A stretch of 64,000 nucleotides of DNA, from contig NZ_VTOJ01000002.1 of assembly GCF_009176545.1 (NCBI RefSeq), positions 248,001 to 312,000 on the forward strand, written 5' to 3'. The stretch comes from Salinigranum salinum. GTDB taxonomy: Archaea; Halobacteriota; Halobacteria; Halobacteriales; Haloferacaceae. The notes under the pieces were generated by a model, which was given only the letters and a program-made list of their open reading frames with translations, was not told where the DNA came from and searched no databases. Positions 17,592-26,073 of the stretch are shown in pieces. The translations under genes and the position numbers were made by a program. Position 1 is the stretch's first letter, and every line of letters starts with the position of its first letter.

Positions 17592-17795
17592 TCAGTACAG
17601 CTGTCGTTCCTTCTCCTCGCGCTCTTTCTCCTTCTCCTTCTCCTCTTTCAGTCGGCGGCGGCCACGCACGTACTGTCTCCCTTTCGGGATGTAGATGTTC
17701 TTGACGTCCATCAGGAACCGGATGATACCGTACGCCCAGAAGAAGAAGAGCAGGGTCATCCCACCGAGGAACAGGTAGCCCTCTTGTGTGACCAT
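17592..17795 (-). CDS. small membrane protein with charged helical tail
   Basis: A 67-residue protein. Residues 8-29 (LFLGGMTLLFFFWAYGIIRF) form one membrane helix; after KNIYIPKGRQYVRGRR the tail is a Lys/Glu-rich helix (LKEEKEKEKEREEKERQLY), probably a coiled coil in the cytoplasm. I do not know the family's function. A strong TATA-like ATATTTATAT (17816-17825) 21-30 bases upstream supports the start at 17795. Confidence 0.8.
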   Translation of the reverse strand: MVTQEGYLFLGGMTLLFFFWAYGIIRFLMDVKNIYIPKGRQYVRGRRRLKEEKEKEKEREEKERQLY

Positions 17796-17815
17796 GGGCG
17801 ACGTTGGGACGGACG

Positions 17816-17825
17816 ATATTTATAT
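17816..17825 (-). promoter_or_regulatory. TATA-like box of the small membrane protein gene
   Basis: ATATTTATAT stands out in a GC-rich surround, 21-30 bases upstream of the start codon at 17795. Confidence 0.6.
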
Positions 17826-18025
17826 GTCGGTCATCTACCCGGTGGTCGGTCGAGCCGCGCCAGCCGAACCGCGGGAGTCGACCGTGGATTCGAGGCAGTC
17901 CGCTCCACGCGTGTGCTGGCCCGCGCCAGCGCGTCGAGGGGTAGGACGCAACCGCGATGTGGGGTGGGGCACCGGAACGCAGTCGCTCACGGCGGTGAAA
18001 AAACGAAGCGGATGGGGGAACGGCG

Positions 18026-19204
18026 TCAGTCGTCGGTCTCGGCCGCTTCGGCCGCGCCGCCGGCGCTGGTCGGCACGTCCAGCCCGTGCTGGATCGCCTC
18101 GCCGGTCTCGCGGTCGAACAGGTGGACCTTCGAGCGGTCGAGGACGACCTCGATCGACTGGTCCTCCTCGATCTCCGTGTCGGGCGAGACGCTCATGAGC
18201 AACTGTCCGGAGCCGGACCCCTCTTCGAGGTCGACCTCGGCGTCCTCCGAGAGGAGGAGGTAGATGAACGTCTCGTCACCCATCGGCTCCATGACGTCGG
18301 TGTCCGCGCTGATGACCTTCGTCTGGTCCTCGATGTTGCCCGCCTTGTCGACGGGGTAGACGTCCTCGGGCCGGATGCCCATCGCGATCTCGTCGCCGGG
18401 CGTTATGCCGTACTGCGAGGGGTCGAAGTCGATCGAGATGTTGTCGTTGCCCCAGCCGTCCTCGGTGGCGCGCCCGTCGAGCATGTTCATCGATGGCGAG
18501 CCGATGAACGTCGCGACGAACATGTTGGCCGGCTCGTTGTAGCAGACGAGCGGCGGATCGATCTGCTGGAGGCTCCCGGAGTCGATGACGGCGATCCGGT
18601 CGCTCATGGTCATCGCCTCCGCCTGGTCGTGCGTCACGTAGATGATCGTGGTCTGCAGCTCCTTGTGGAGGCGCTGCAGCTCCGTGCGCATGTGGACGCG
18701 GAGCTTCGCGTCGAGGTTGGCGAGCGGCTCGTCCATCAGGAACACGTCGGGGTTCCGGACGATGGCGCGGGCGATGGCGACGCGCTGGCGCTGCCCGCCG
18801 GACATCTCGTCGGGCATCCGGTCGAGCATGTTGCCGATCTGGACGATCTCCGAGGCACGCTGGACGCGGCGGTCGATCTCCTCCTTGTCGAAGTCCCTGA
18901 GACGGAGCCCGAACGACACGTTGTCGTAGACGTCCATGTGCGGGAACAGCGCGATGTTCTGGAACACCATCGCGATGCCGCGGTCCTTCGGCGGGAGGTT
19001 CGTCACCTCGCGCCCGCCGATGAACACCTGTCCCTCGGAGGGGATGGTGAGGCCGGCGACCATCTCCATCGTCGTGGATTTGCCACACCCCGAGGGACCG
19101 ACGAGACAGACGAACTCGCCGTCCCGGATGTGGATGTTCATGTCTTCGACTGCCGTTACGTCGTCGTACCGCTTGTACACGTTCTCGAGTTTGACGTCTC
19201 CCAT
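18026..19204 (-). CDS. sugar ABC transporter ATP-binding protein (MalK/UgpC type)
   Basis: A 392-residue ATPase of the carbohydrate CUT1 class. Visible are Walker A GPSGCGKST (36-44), the signature MSGGQRQRVAIARA (from 134), Walker B FLMDEP (155-160) and the switch His in YVTHDQAEAMTMSD. The C-terminal 150 residues are a TOBE/MalK regulatory domain. It is the last gene of the minus-strand operon (binding protein, two permeases, ATPase), with only 4 bases from the MalG-type permease. MalK-type ATPases can serve several importers, so the substrate is not fixed by this gene. Confidence 0.93.
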   Translation of the reverse strand: MGDVKLENVYKRYDDVTAVEDMNIHIRDGEFVCLVGPSGCGKSTTMEMVAGLTIPSEGQVFIGGREVTNLPPKDRGIAMVFQNIALFPHMDVYDNVSFGLRLRDFDKEEIDRRVQRASEIVQIGNMLDRMPDEMSGGQRQRVAIARAIVRNPDVFLMDEPLANLDAKLRVHMRTELQRLHKELQTTIIYVTHDQAEAMTMSDRIAVIDSGSLQQIDPPLVCYNEPANMFVATFIGSPSMNMLDGRATEDGWGNDNISIDFDPSQYGITPGDEIAMGIRPEDVYPVDKAGNIEDQTKVISADTDVMEPMGDETFIYLLLSEDAEVDLEEGSGSGQLLMSVSPDTEIEEDQSIEVVLDRSKVHLFDRETGEAIQHGLDVPTSAGGAAEAAETDD

Positions 19205-19208
19205 GGTA

Positions 19209-20186
19209 TTACTCCTTGAGTGCTCCGGCGGTCAGTCCGCTCACGATCCGCTCCTGAGCGATGATGACCAGTATTGCGACGGGGAGGACCCCGACGATGC
19301 TCGCGGCCGCCATCAGGTTGAACGGGGTGTCGAACTGGCCCTGATACTTCAGGATGCCAGCGACGATGGGTGCCCACGACGACGCCTCGCCGTTGTTCAT
19401 CAGGAACGAGAAGAAGAACTCGTTGTAGACGCTGATGAACGTGAGGACGCCCGCCGTGGCGACGCCCGGCGCGGACAGCGGGATGATGACGCGGAACAGC
19501 GCACCGAGCCGCGTCGTCCCCTCGACCCGCGCGGCGTCCTCCAGCCCGTCGGGGATCTGGCCGTAGAACGTCGTGAGGATGAATATCGACAGCGGCATGA
19601 ACAGCGCGCTGAACGGCAACACCATCGGGACCGGGGTGTTGAACGTGTCGGGCGACGACACGGTGATCTCGGGCAGGCCCGGGATCAGGAACGTCAGCGC
19701 GACGTTCCCCGTGAAGAGCTGGAACAGCGGGATCAGGAACGCCGCCGGCGGGAAGTACGAGATTGCCAGGATGGCGAGCATCAGCACGTTCTTCCCGGGG
19801 AAGCGGAGACGTCCGAACACGTACCCTGCCAGTGAGGCCAAGAGGAGCACGATGACGGTCGTCGTGATCCCGAGCACGAAGCTGTTGAACATGTACAGGT
19901 GGAACGGCACCCGCTCGAACATCGTGACGAACACGGCCGGGTTGAACCCCTTGGGGACGAGCCCCATGTTCGAGATGAGCTCGTTCGGCGTCAGCGCCAG
20001 CACGAGCAGCCAGTAGAACGGGAACAGCGTCGTGATCAGGAAGAAGATGGTCAGGACGTAGAACATCGCGCGGTACGCGCGCTTGGGGTTCTTGATGACC
20101 TTGCCGACCCACGTGGCGAGCGGGCCACGCTTGATCGGGGCGTCCTCCATCTTGCCCAGTTCCTGGTTCGGGTTCTCGGTCGACAT
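19209..20186 (-). CDS. sugar ABC transporter permease (MalG type)
   Basis: A 325-residue inner-membrane permease with about six membrane segments. The EAA loop that docks the ATPase is EDAARVEGTTRLGALFRVIIPLSAPGV. I use the ATG at 20186; it begins one base after the stop of the MalF-type gene, and GGAGG lies 11 bases upstream within that gene's end. An in-frame GTG at 20198 is possible but sits directly on that GGAGG. It pairs with the MalF-type permease to form the channel. Confidence 0.92.
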   Translation of the reverse strand: MSTENPNQELGKMEDAPIKRGPLATWVGKVIKNPKRAYRAMFYVLTIFFLITTLFPFYWLLVLALTPNELISNMGLVPKGFNPAVFVTMFERVPFHLYMFNSFVLGITTTVIVLLLASLAGYVFGRLRFPGKNVLMLAILAISYFPPAAFLIPLFQLFTGNVALTFLIPGLPEITVSSPDTFNTPVPMVLPFSALFMPLSIFILTTFYGQIPDGLEDAARVEGTTRLGALFRVIIPLSAPGVATAGVLTFISVYNEFFFSFLMNNGEASSWAPIVAGILKYQGQFDTPFNLMAAASIVGVLPVAILVIIAQERIVSGLTAGALKE

Positions 20187-20187
20187 C

Positions 20188-21195
20188 TCAGAAGGCACCT
20201 CCCTCGGCGTCGGCGAACTTGAAGATGTACACGGACACGACGACCGCGATGATGGCCGCGGTCACGAACGCGACCGTCGCGGACGTCCCGTACAGTCGCG
20301 AGTTGAACGTCGTCACGACGAGACACGACAGCGACGGCACGGTCGAACAGCCCGCCATCGTCTCGATGATGCCGTAGACGCGCATCGCGGCGATGGTGCG
20401 GAACAGCATCGCGACCAGGATGGTCGGGAGGATGAGCGGGAACGTGATCATCTTGAACTGCTGCCACGGCGAGGCCCCTGCCACCTTCGCCACGTCATAC
20501 AGCGAGCGGTCGATGCTCTGCATCCCTGCCAGGATCAACAGCGCCATGAACGCCGTCGTCTTCCAGACGTCGGCGACGATGATGAGCGTCAGCGAGTCGA
20601 CCGTGTTACGCAACGGCGTCGTACTGATGCCCAGCGCGTTGAGCAGTGTCGGGTTCTCCGCCGTCCCGATGAGGAAACCGATGTTCGGCTGGAACATCAG
20701 GAAGAAGATCATCCCCTGGATGACGATGGGGACCGCCCACGGGATGATGATCGCGACGCGAACCCACCGTCGGCCCCGGAAGTCCTGGTCGAGGACGAAC
20801 GCCTGTCCGAAGCCGATGATCGTCTCGAAGAGGACGCTGACGGCAGTGAACACCAGCGTCACGCCCAGCGCACTCTGGATGAACCCGGTCCCACCACCGG
20901 GCAGGAAGGGTGACGGGAATTTGAAGTCGATCTGCCCCGTCAGGAGCTGTACGTAGTTCTGAAAGCCGACGAATTCACCGAGTCGTGCCGAGCCCGTCAG
21001 CGCGTCCGCCGACAGCGACATGAGGAACGTCGTCGCCAGCGGGTAGATCGCGATGACGAGCAGGAGCAACAGCGCGGGTATCAACAGGAGATACGCGTAC
21101 TGCGCCTCCGAGAGGTTCTCCATCCAGCGGGTGACACCCACCAGTGGCCCCCCACCCGTTCGGACACCTTCCTCGGTTCGTTGTTCAGTTGCCAT
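20188..21195 (-). CDS. sugar ABC transporter permease (MalF type)
   Basis: A 335-residue permease with a cytosolic N-terminus, a first helix AYLLLIPALLLLLVIAIYPLA and about six segments in all. The EAA motif is DVAKVAGASPWQQFKMITFPLILPT. CUT1 importers use two different permeases, and this is the MalF-like partner of the next gene. It follows the binding-protein gene by 33 bases in the same operon. Confidence 0.92.
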   Translation of the reverse strand: MATEQRTEEGVRTGGGPLVGVTRWMENLSEAQYAYLLLIPALLLLLVIAIYPLATTFLMSLSADALTGSARLGEFVGFQNYVQLLTGQIDFKFPSPFLPGGGTGFIQSALGVTLVFTAVSVLFETIIGFGQAFVLDQDFRGRRWVRVAIIIPWAVPIVIQGMIFFLMFQPNIGFLIGTAENPTLLNALGISTTPLRNTVDSLTLIIVADVWKTTAFMALLILAGMQSIDRSLYDVAKVAGASPWQQFKMITFPLILPTILVAMLFRTIAAMRVYGIIETMAGCSTVPSLSCLVVTTFNSRLYGTSATVAFVTAAIIAVVVSVYIFKFADAEGGAF

Positions 21196-21228
21196 GTGTG
21201 TGCGAGTGTGACACTGTACCGAGGGTAC

Positions 21229-22779
21229 TTATGCGCTGTTCTCGATCTGCTCGAGCTGCCCCTTCAGGTCGGACATCGCCTGCTCGGGCGTCTTCTCCTG
21301 CGCGTAGGCGGCGTTGACCTGGCTGGAGATACGGCCGGACTGCTGGGGCCAGACGACGGTGACGGGCCGCGGGATCGCGTTCTCGCCGGCGACCTTGAGC
21401 TGCTGGGTGTAGCGGCCGATGATGTCGACCTCTGCGGCCTCCGAGGAGTCGAGCAGCGCCGGCTCCGGCGGGATCCAGCCGATGATGCGGAACATGTCGA
21501 GCTTGAACGATTCCGTCATCATCGCGCGGAGCACGGAGACGGCGGCCTGCTTCTGCGCCGACGTGGAGTTCGGATTCATCGTCATGTGCCAGCCGCCGAG
21601 CGCGGCGACCGGACCACCAGTCATCGGGTACTGCGCCTCGCTCTCGGGGACGCCGTACGGGATCGGCATGACGCCGAGGTCCTCGCCGAAGGCGTCCTCC
21701 GCACCGTTGATGACGATGGAGTACGGCCAGTTGCGGTGCATGATCGCGTCGCCGCTGGTGAACGGCTTGCGCGAGGGCTCCTCGGTCCACTGCAGGACGG
21801 CCTCGGGGGCGATCGGACCGGCGAAGTCGTCTCCGAGCGCCTCGGGGTCGTCCGAGCCGTTGATGAACTTGCGGACCATGCGGATCGACTGGAGGACGGG
21901 TTCCTCGTCGACCGTGATGGGACGGTCGCCGATGGGGCCGAAGAGGTTCTGGGAGGGGTCGCCGAAGTACGCGCCGCCCCACGAGGTCATGAACTCGTTG
22001 AAGTCACAGCACGAGAGGCCCTCGTACACGTTGGCCTGGAACGTGTAGCCGAACTCGGTGTCCGAGTTCTCCTCCATCGCCTGCTGGGTCACCTGCGAGA
22101 ACTCCGCCCACGACATGGATTCGGTCGCCCACGTCTCGAAGTCGGAGTCGCTGTAGCCGGCGTTCCGGAGCAGGTCCTTGCGGTACTGCATCGTCGGGAA
22201 GTCGGGGAACAGCGGGACCCCGTACAGGTTGCCGTCCGACCCCATCGCCGTGTTGACCGACGCCTGGAAGTAGTTGTCCTCGACCTGACTCACCATCTCG
22301 CTCGGGAGGGAGGCGCTCAGGTTCTGGAGCTGTTCGCGGGCGATGAACGGGATCGTCCACCCGCTGTCCATCATCATCAGCGTCGGATCCTGGCGACCCG
22401 AACTCAGCCACTGCTGGTACTGCGACTGCCGGTTGTCCGTGACCTGCGAGCCGGCGAGGATCTCGACGCTGATGTTGTCCGGGAGGCCAGCGTCCCGCAT
22501 CGCCTGGATGATCTGGTCGGAGGCGTTGGCGACGCGCGTGTCGGCCGCCCACTGGATCGTGATCTCTTCGGTCGGTTCCTCGGTACTGATCGGCGTGTCC
22601 GTCGAGCCGCCCCCGCTGGAGCCGCCGTCGCCGCCGCTGCCGCCGTCACCGTCGCTGCTCCCGCCGCCGGTGCTCACACAGCCCGCGAGTCCGACCGCGA
22701 CGCCCGACGCACCGGCCGCCTTGACGAAGCTCCGACGCGACACACCCGAGTTGCCATCGTGTGGCTCAGTATCAACCAT
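21229..22779 (-). CDS. sugar ABC transporter substrate-binding lipoprotein
   Basis: A 516-residue family 1 extracellular solute-binding protein. The N-terminus has a Tat motif (SRRSFVKAAG) and a lipobox LAGC with Cys34 as the lipid anchor, then a Gly/Ser/Asp linker. This is the usual haloarchaeal export route, with folded protein leaving by Tat. The mature part starts near EEITIQWAADTRVANASDQ and ends with the family's C-terminal helices. It is the first gene of the operon, so the promoter at 22805-22816 drives all four genes. The substrate is probably a mono- or oligosaccharide, unassigned. Confidence 0.92.
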   Translation of the reverse strand: MVDTEPHDGNSGVSRRSFVKAAGASGVAVGLAGCVSTGGGSSDGDGGSGGDGGSSGGGSTDTPISTEEPTEEITIQWAADTRVANASDQIIQAMRDAGLPDNISVEILAGSQVTDNRQSQYQQWLSSGRQDPTLMMMDSGWTIPFIAREQLQNLSASLPSEMVSQVEDNYFQASVNTAMGSDGNLYGVPLFPDFPTMQYRKDLLRNAGYSDSDFETWATESMSWAEFSQVTQQAMEENSDTEFGYTFQANVYEGLSCCDFNEFMTSWGGAYFGDPSQNLFGPIGDRPITVDEEPVLQSIRMVRKFINGSDDPEALGDDFAGPIAPEAVLQWTEEPSRKPFTSGDAIMHRNWPYSIVINGAEDAFGEDLGVMPIPYGVPESEAQYPMTGGPVAALGGWHMTMNPNSTSAQKQAAVSVLRAMMTESFKLDMFRIIGWIPPEPALLDSSEAAEVDIIGRYTQQLKVAGENAIPRPVTVVWPQQSGRISSQVNAAYAQEKTPEQAMSDLKGQLEQIENSA

Positions 22780-22804
22780 TACAGTCCGATGTGTTAGTAT
22801 AGGT

Positions 22805-22816
22805 CTTATTTATACT
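22805..22816 (-). promoter_or_regulatory. TATA-like box of the sugar ABC operon
   Basis: Read on the minus strand this is AGTATAAATAAG, an excellent archaeal TATA box, 26-37 bases before the binding-protein start codon. Confidence 0.7.
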
Positions 22817-22827
22817 TTCGGTAATAG

Positions 22828-22848
22828 TTACTACCGTAGTTGTAGTAA
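22828..22848 (-). promoter_or_regulatory. inverted repeat upstream of the sugar ABC TATA box
   Basis: TTACTAC (22828-22834) and GTAGTAA (22842-22848) are perfect inverted arms with a 7-base spacer. The element lies just upstream of the TATA/BRE region, where an archaeal activator would bind. The half-site resembles TACT/AGTA-type sites of haloarchaeal TrmB-like sugar regulators, but the spacing is not the one I remember for TrmB. Confidence 0.5.
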
Positions 22849-23086
22849 ACTCGCCGTCATCACTAGCCGTGGTCCCACCCATAGACTCACGGCTAGGGCC
22901 GTCTGGCCGGCGCGTACGGGTTCCCGTTTTTCGTGGTACGTCTCCTGACGACTTAACGATTCCCGGAGCGGGCGACGGCCGTGCATCGGGACGCGACGAG
23001 CGCCGACACGGCCCGTCTCGGGGCGCCCTTCGACGAGTCGGCCGAGACGCAACGACTTTACCAGCCCCTCGACAACGTTCGCCGTC

Positions 23087-24262
23087 ATGGACTCCGCGAC
23101 CCGCGACTACCTGCGTCGTCGGTTCCGCGCGTACTACGCGTCGGCCGACGTCGAACTCCCACCGGGGGGCGAGTCGCGAGAGTGGGGCTACATTCCCTGG
23201 ACCGCGGGCGGCACCACGATGATCCGTCACAAGTCGTTGTTCGACCTCGGCGACGTGGGGACGTTCCTCGCCGACGAGGGACCACGCCACGTCTACTTCT
23301 CGGCCGCGGAGTACCGCGACCCCGGTGCGGGCACGATGGACGAGAAGGGGTGGCGAGCCGCGGACCTCGTCTTCGACCTCGACGGCGACCACCTCGACGA
23401 GGTGGACGAGTCGACCCCCTACCCGGAGATGCTCGCCGCCTGCAAGGACGCCCTGCAACGGCTGCTGGATCTCCTGCTGGACGACCTGGGGTTCGCCACG
23501 GAGTCGCTACAGGTCGTGTTCTCCGGCGGTCGCGGCTACCACGTCCACGTGCGGGACGAGGCCGTTCGACGGCTGGACTCGGGGGCGCGGCGCGAGATCG
23601 TCGACTATCTCCGCGCGATCGACCTCGACCTCGACGGGCTCGTCCGGACCGAGACGAACCGGGGCACGACCCGTCGAGTGCTGCAGACCGAAGGCGGGTG
23701 GGGCCGGCGCACGCACCGACGACTCCTCTCGGTCGTCGAGGAGCTCCGCACGATGGACGAAGAGCGCGCGATCGCCCGACTCAGAGAGCTCGACGGGATC
23801 GGCGAGAAACGTGCCCGGACGATCCTGGGCGCGTTCGAGTCGACGCCCGAAGCCGTCCAGACGGGGAACCTCGAGGCGGGAGGACCGGGGGTCCGGACGC
23901 TGGTCGAGTCGATCGCGAACGAGGTGGTCGACGCCGAAACCGCGCCCATCGACGAACCGGTGACGACGGACCTCCGACGGCTGATCCGCTTCCCTGGCAG
24001 TCTCCACGGCGGGACCGGGCTCGTGGTCCGACGGATCCCGGTCGGAGAGGTGGACGCGTTCGATCCGCTGGTCGACGCGGTCGCCGAACCGTTCGAGAAC
24101 CGCGAGGTCCGGATCGATGTGACCGAACCCGGACCGGTGTGGATGGGGGGCGATAGGTTTAGGATCGAGGAGGGTGACGTCTCAGTCCGTGAGTGCGTGG
24201 GCGTGTTCCTCCTCGCACGCGAACGCGCGAAGATACACACGAACGCGACCCCGCAACGATGA
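23087..24262 (+). CDS. priS: DNA primase small (catalytic) subunit PriS
   Basis: A 391-residue archaeo-eukaryotic primase catalytic subunit that makes primers together with PriL. Catalytic aspartates are in VFDLDGDH (Asp97, Asp99), and the nucleotide-binding part is VVFSGGRGYHVHV near residue 145-158. The start MDSATRDYLRRRFRAYYASADVELP is typical. The stop codon overlaps the GINS start (ATGA at 24259-24262), so a replication operon is formed. PriL is not in the window. Confidence 0.95.
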   Translation: MDSATRDYLRRRFRAYYASADVELPPGGESREWGYIPWTAGGTTMIRHKSLFDLGDVGTFLADEGPRHVYFSAAEYRDPGAGTMDEKGWRAADLVFDLDGDHLDEVDESTPYPEMLAACKDALQRLLDLLLDDLGFATESLQVVFSGGRGYHVHVRDEAVRRLDSGARREIVDYLRAIDLDLDGLVRTETNRGTTRRVLQTEGGWGRRTHRRLLSVVEELRTMDEERAIARLRELDGIGEKRARTILGAFESTPEAVQTGNLEAGGPGVRTLVESIANEVVDAETAPIDEPVTTDLRRLIRFPGSLHGGTGLVVRRIPVGEVDAFDPLVDAVAEPFENREVRIDVTEPGPVWMGGDRFRIEEGDVSVRECVGVFLLARERAKIHTNATPQR

Positions 24263-25341
24263 ACCTCGACGAGTTACGCAGCGTCCAACGGGCCGAGCGA
24301 CAGAGGGACAGCCTCCAGCATCTGCCCGACGAGTTCTACACGGAGGTCGCTCGCTACGTCGGGCAGCTGAAAGACGAACGCGAACGCGCGATGGCGACCG
24401 CCGACGATCCGTTCACCTCCGACGACGTCCGCCGGCTCACCGACACGATCGAGTCGGCGACGGAGATCGCGAACGCGCTCTACGAGCGCCGCGTCGGAAA
24501 GGTCGTCAAACACGCCTCGTTCGCCGCCGCCGACATGGCGACCGAACAGGAGGGGATGACCGTCGAGGAGCGCGAACTGTTCGACGACCTCGTCGCGCGC
24601 ATCCGCGAGAACCGCGAGTCGGTGCTCGCGACCATCGAGGGGACAGGCGACACAGCGCCGACAGCTGCGGAGTCGACGACCGGAGCCGACGAGCACGAAC
24701 CGACCGGAACCGACGCCTCCGCCGACCTCGGTCCCGCCGCCGGCACCGAAGGGGGAGACGCCTCCCGCGGCGACGACGCGGACCACCTCACAGCCTCCGA
24801 CTCGGACGGATCGGATTCCGACGACCTGCTGTCGGACGCGCTCGGCGACGCCGGGACGACACGGCCGGCCACGGCGGGCCACGAGGCCGACCCGGAACCG
24901 GATCGATCGTCGACCACTTCCGGCGCTCCCGGTGCTACCGACGCTTCCGACGCGAGTGAGGCCGCCGACGCGCTCGCTGCGTCCGAGGCTGCCGACGGGG
25001 AGGCGGACGACCACTCGACGAGTCGGGCCGATGGCGTCGGCTCCACCCGTGAGGGTGGCTCTGCCGGGACCGACGCGCCCTCGCCGACTCCGGGTCGTGA
25101 CGGTTCGACCGACGCGTCCCCCGACGACGAGGCCGGCTCCCGGACCGACGCCGATCGGGAGGGAGGGGCGGACGACGCCGGCGAGACGGACCGGACGATG
25201 CTCCGCATCACGGCCGACGTGGGAACCGTCTACGGGGTGGACGAACGCGAGTACGACCTCGTACGCGAGGACGTCGTGACCCTCCCCACGACCAACGCAC
25301 AGCCGCTCCTGCAGAAGGACGCCGCCGAGCGGATCGACTGA
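24259..25341 (+). CDS. archaeal GINS subunit (Gins51-like) with long linker
   Basis: A 360-residue GINS-family protein, part of the replicative CMG-like complex with MCM. Residues 1-130 form the helical A domain (MNLDELRSVQRAERQRDSLQ, then ATEIANALYERRVGKVVKHA). Residues about 131-313 are a Ser/Thr/Asp/Gly/Ala-rich, probably disordered linker. Residues 314-360 (MLRITADVGTVYGVDEREYD) form the small B domain. The linker makes it about twice the usual archaeal size. It is translationally coupled to priS by a 4-base overlap, an order widely kept in archaea. Confidence 0.88.
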   Translation: MNLDELRSVQRAERQRDSLQHLPDEFYTEVARYVGQLKDERERAMATADDPFTSDDVRRLTDTIESATEIANALYERRVGKVVKHASFAAADMATEQEGMTVEERELFDDLVARIRENRESVLATIEGTGDTAPTAAESTTGADEHEPTGTDASADLGPAAGTEGGDASRGDDADHLTASDSDGSDSDDLLSDALGDAGTTRPATAGHEADPEPDRSSTTSGAPGATDASDASEAADALAASEAADGEADDHSTSRADGVGSTREGGSAGTDAPSPTPGRDGSTDASPDDEAGSRTDADREGGADDAGETDRTMLRITADVGTVYGVDEREYDLVREDVVTLPTTNAQPLLQKDAAERID

Positions 25342-25386
25342 ATACGGATCGACTGATTCTTGCCGTCGGCGTGCACCACCGGAGGT

Positions 25387-25848
25387 ATGCTCGACACCGG
25401 AACGAAGGCACCGGACTTCGAACTGCCGAACCAGCACGGTGAACGGGTCGCGCTCGCGGACTTCGACGGCTGGGTCGTCGTCTACTTTTACCCGCGCGCG
25501 GACACGCCCGGCTGTACGACCGAGGCGTGCGGCTTCCGCGACACCCTCGACGAGTTCTCGGAACGAGGGGTGTCGATCGTCGGCATCAGCGACGACCCGG
25601 TCGCGGACCTCGCGGCGTTCGCCGAGAAACACGACCTGCCGTTCGATCTGCTCTCCGACGAGTCGGGCTCCGTGGCCGCGGCGTACGACTCCTACGGCGA
25701 GAAACGGATGTTCGGGAAGACGTTCGACGGCGTGTTCCGCAACACCTACGTCGTCGATCCCGACGGCGAGATCGTCCGCGCGTACGAGAACGTCTCACCC
25801 GAGAACCACGCGGAGGGCATCCTGCTCGACCTCGACGACGAGATATAA
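25387..25848 (+). CDS. peroxiredoxin (Bcp/PrxQ type)
   Basis: A 153-residue thioredoxin-dependent peroxidase of the PrxQ/Bcp class. It has peroxidatic Cys43 and resolving Cys48 in PGCTTEAC, the spacing that allows an intramolecular disulfide. The conserved Thr of the active site is in ADTPGC. It reduces hydrogen peroxide and alkyl peroxides in the cytosol. It is transcribed after GINS with a 45-base gap, perhaps from its own promoter. The ATG at 25387 is preceded by GGAGGT (25381-25386), too close for a normal Shine-Dalgarno site. Confidence 0.93.
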   Translation: MLDTGTKAPDFELPNQHGERVALADFDGWVVVYFYPRADTPGCTTEACGFRDTLDEFSERGVSIVGISDDPVADLAAFAEKHDLPFDLLSDESGSVAAAYDSYGEKRMFGKTFDGVFRNTYVVDPDGEIVRAYENVSPENHAEGILLDLDDEI

Positions 25849-26014
25849 ACGCCGAGAGGTACGCCCGTCGAGCCCGGTGGTTTCACACACCAGGTTTCCG
25901 GTGAAACGAAGAGGGATTCACGACTGGGATGAACGGACGTTCGGACTGCCTGCTCGGGAGAGGGTGAACAAGAAGCTGTCGGAGACCGCCGGCGTCGGCC
26001 GATCGATCGACGAG

Positions 26015-26073
26015 CCGGAACCGGACGCGATCAGTGTGCGACGGACCGGAACCGGACGCGATCAGTGTGCGAC
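26015..26073. repeat. 31-base tandem duplication spanning a stop codon
   Basis: A 28-base segment (26015-26042) starting CCGGAACCGGACGCGATCAG is repeated exactly at 26046-26073, a period of 31 bases. The second copy contains the stop codon and last codons of the DUF3891 gene; the first lies just beyond it. The duplication is therefore silent for the protein. Confidence 0.8.
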
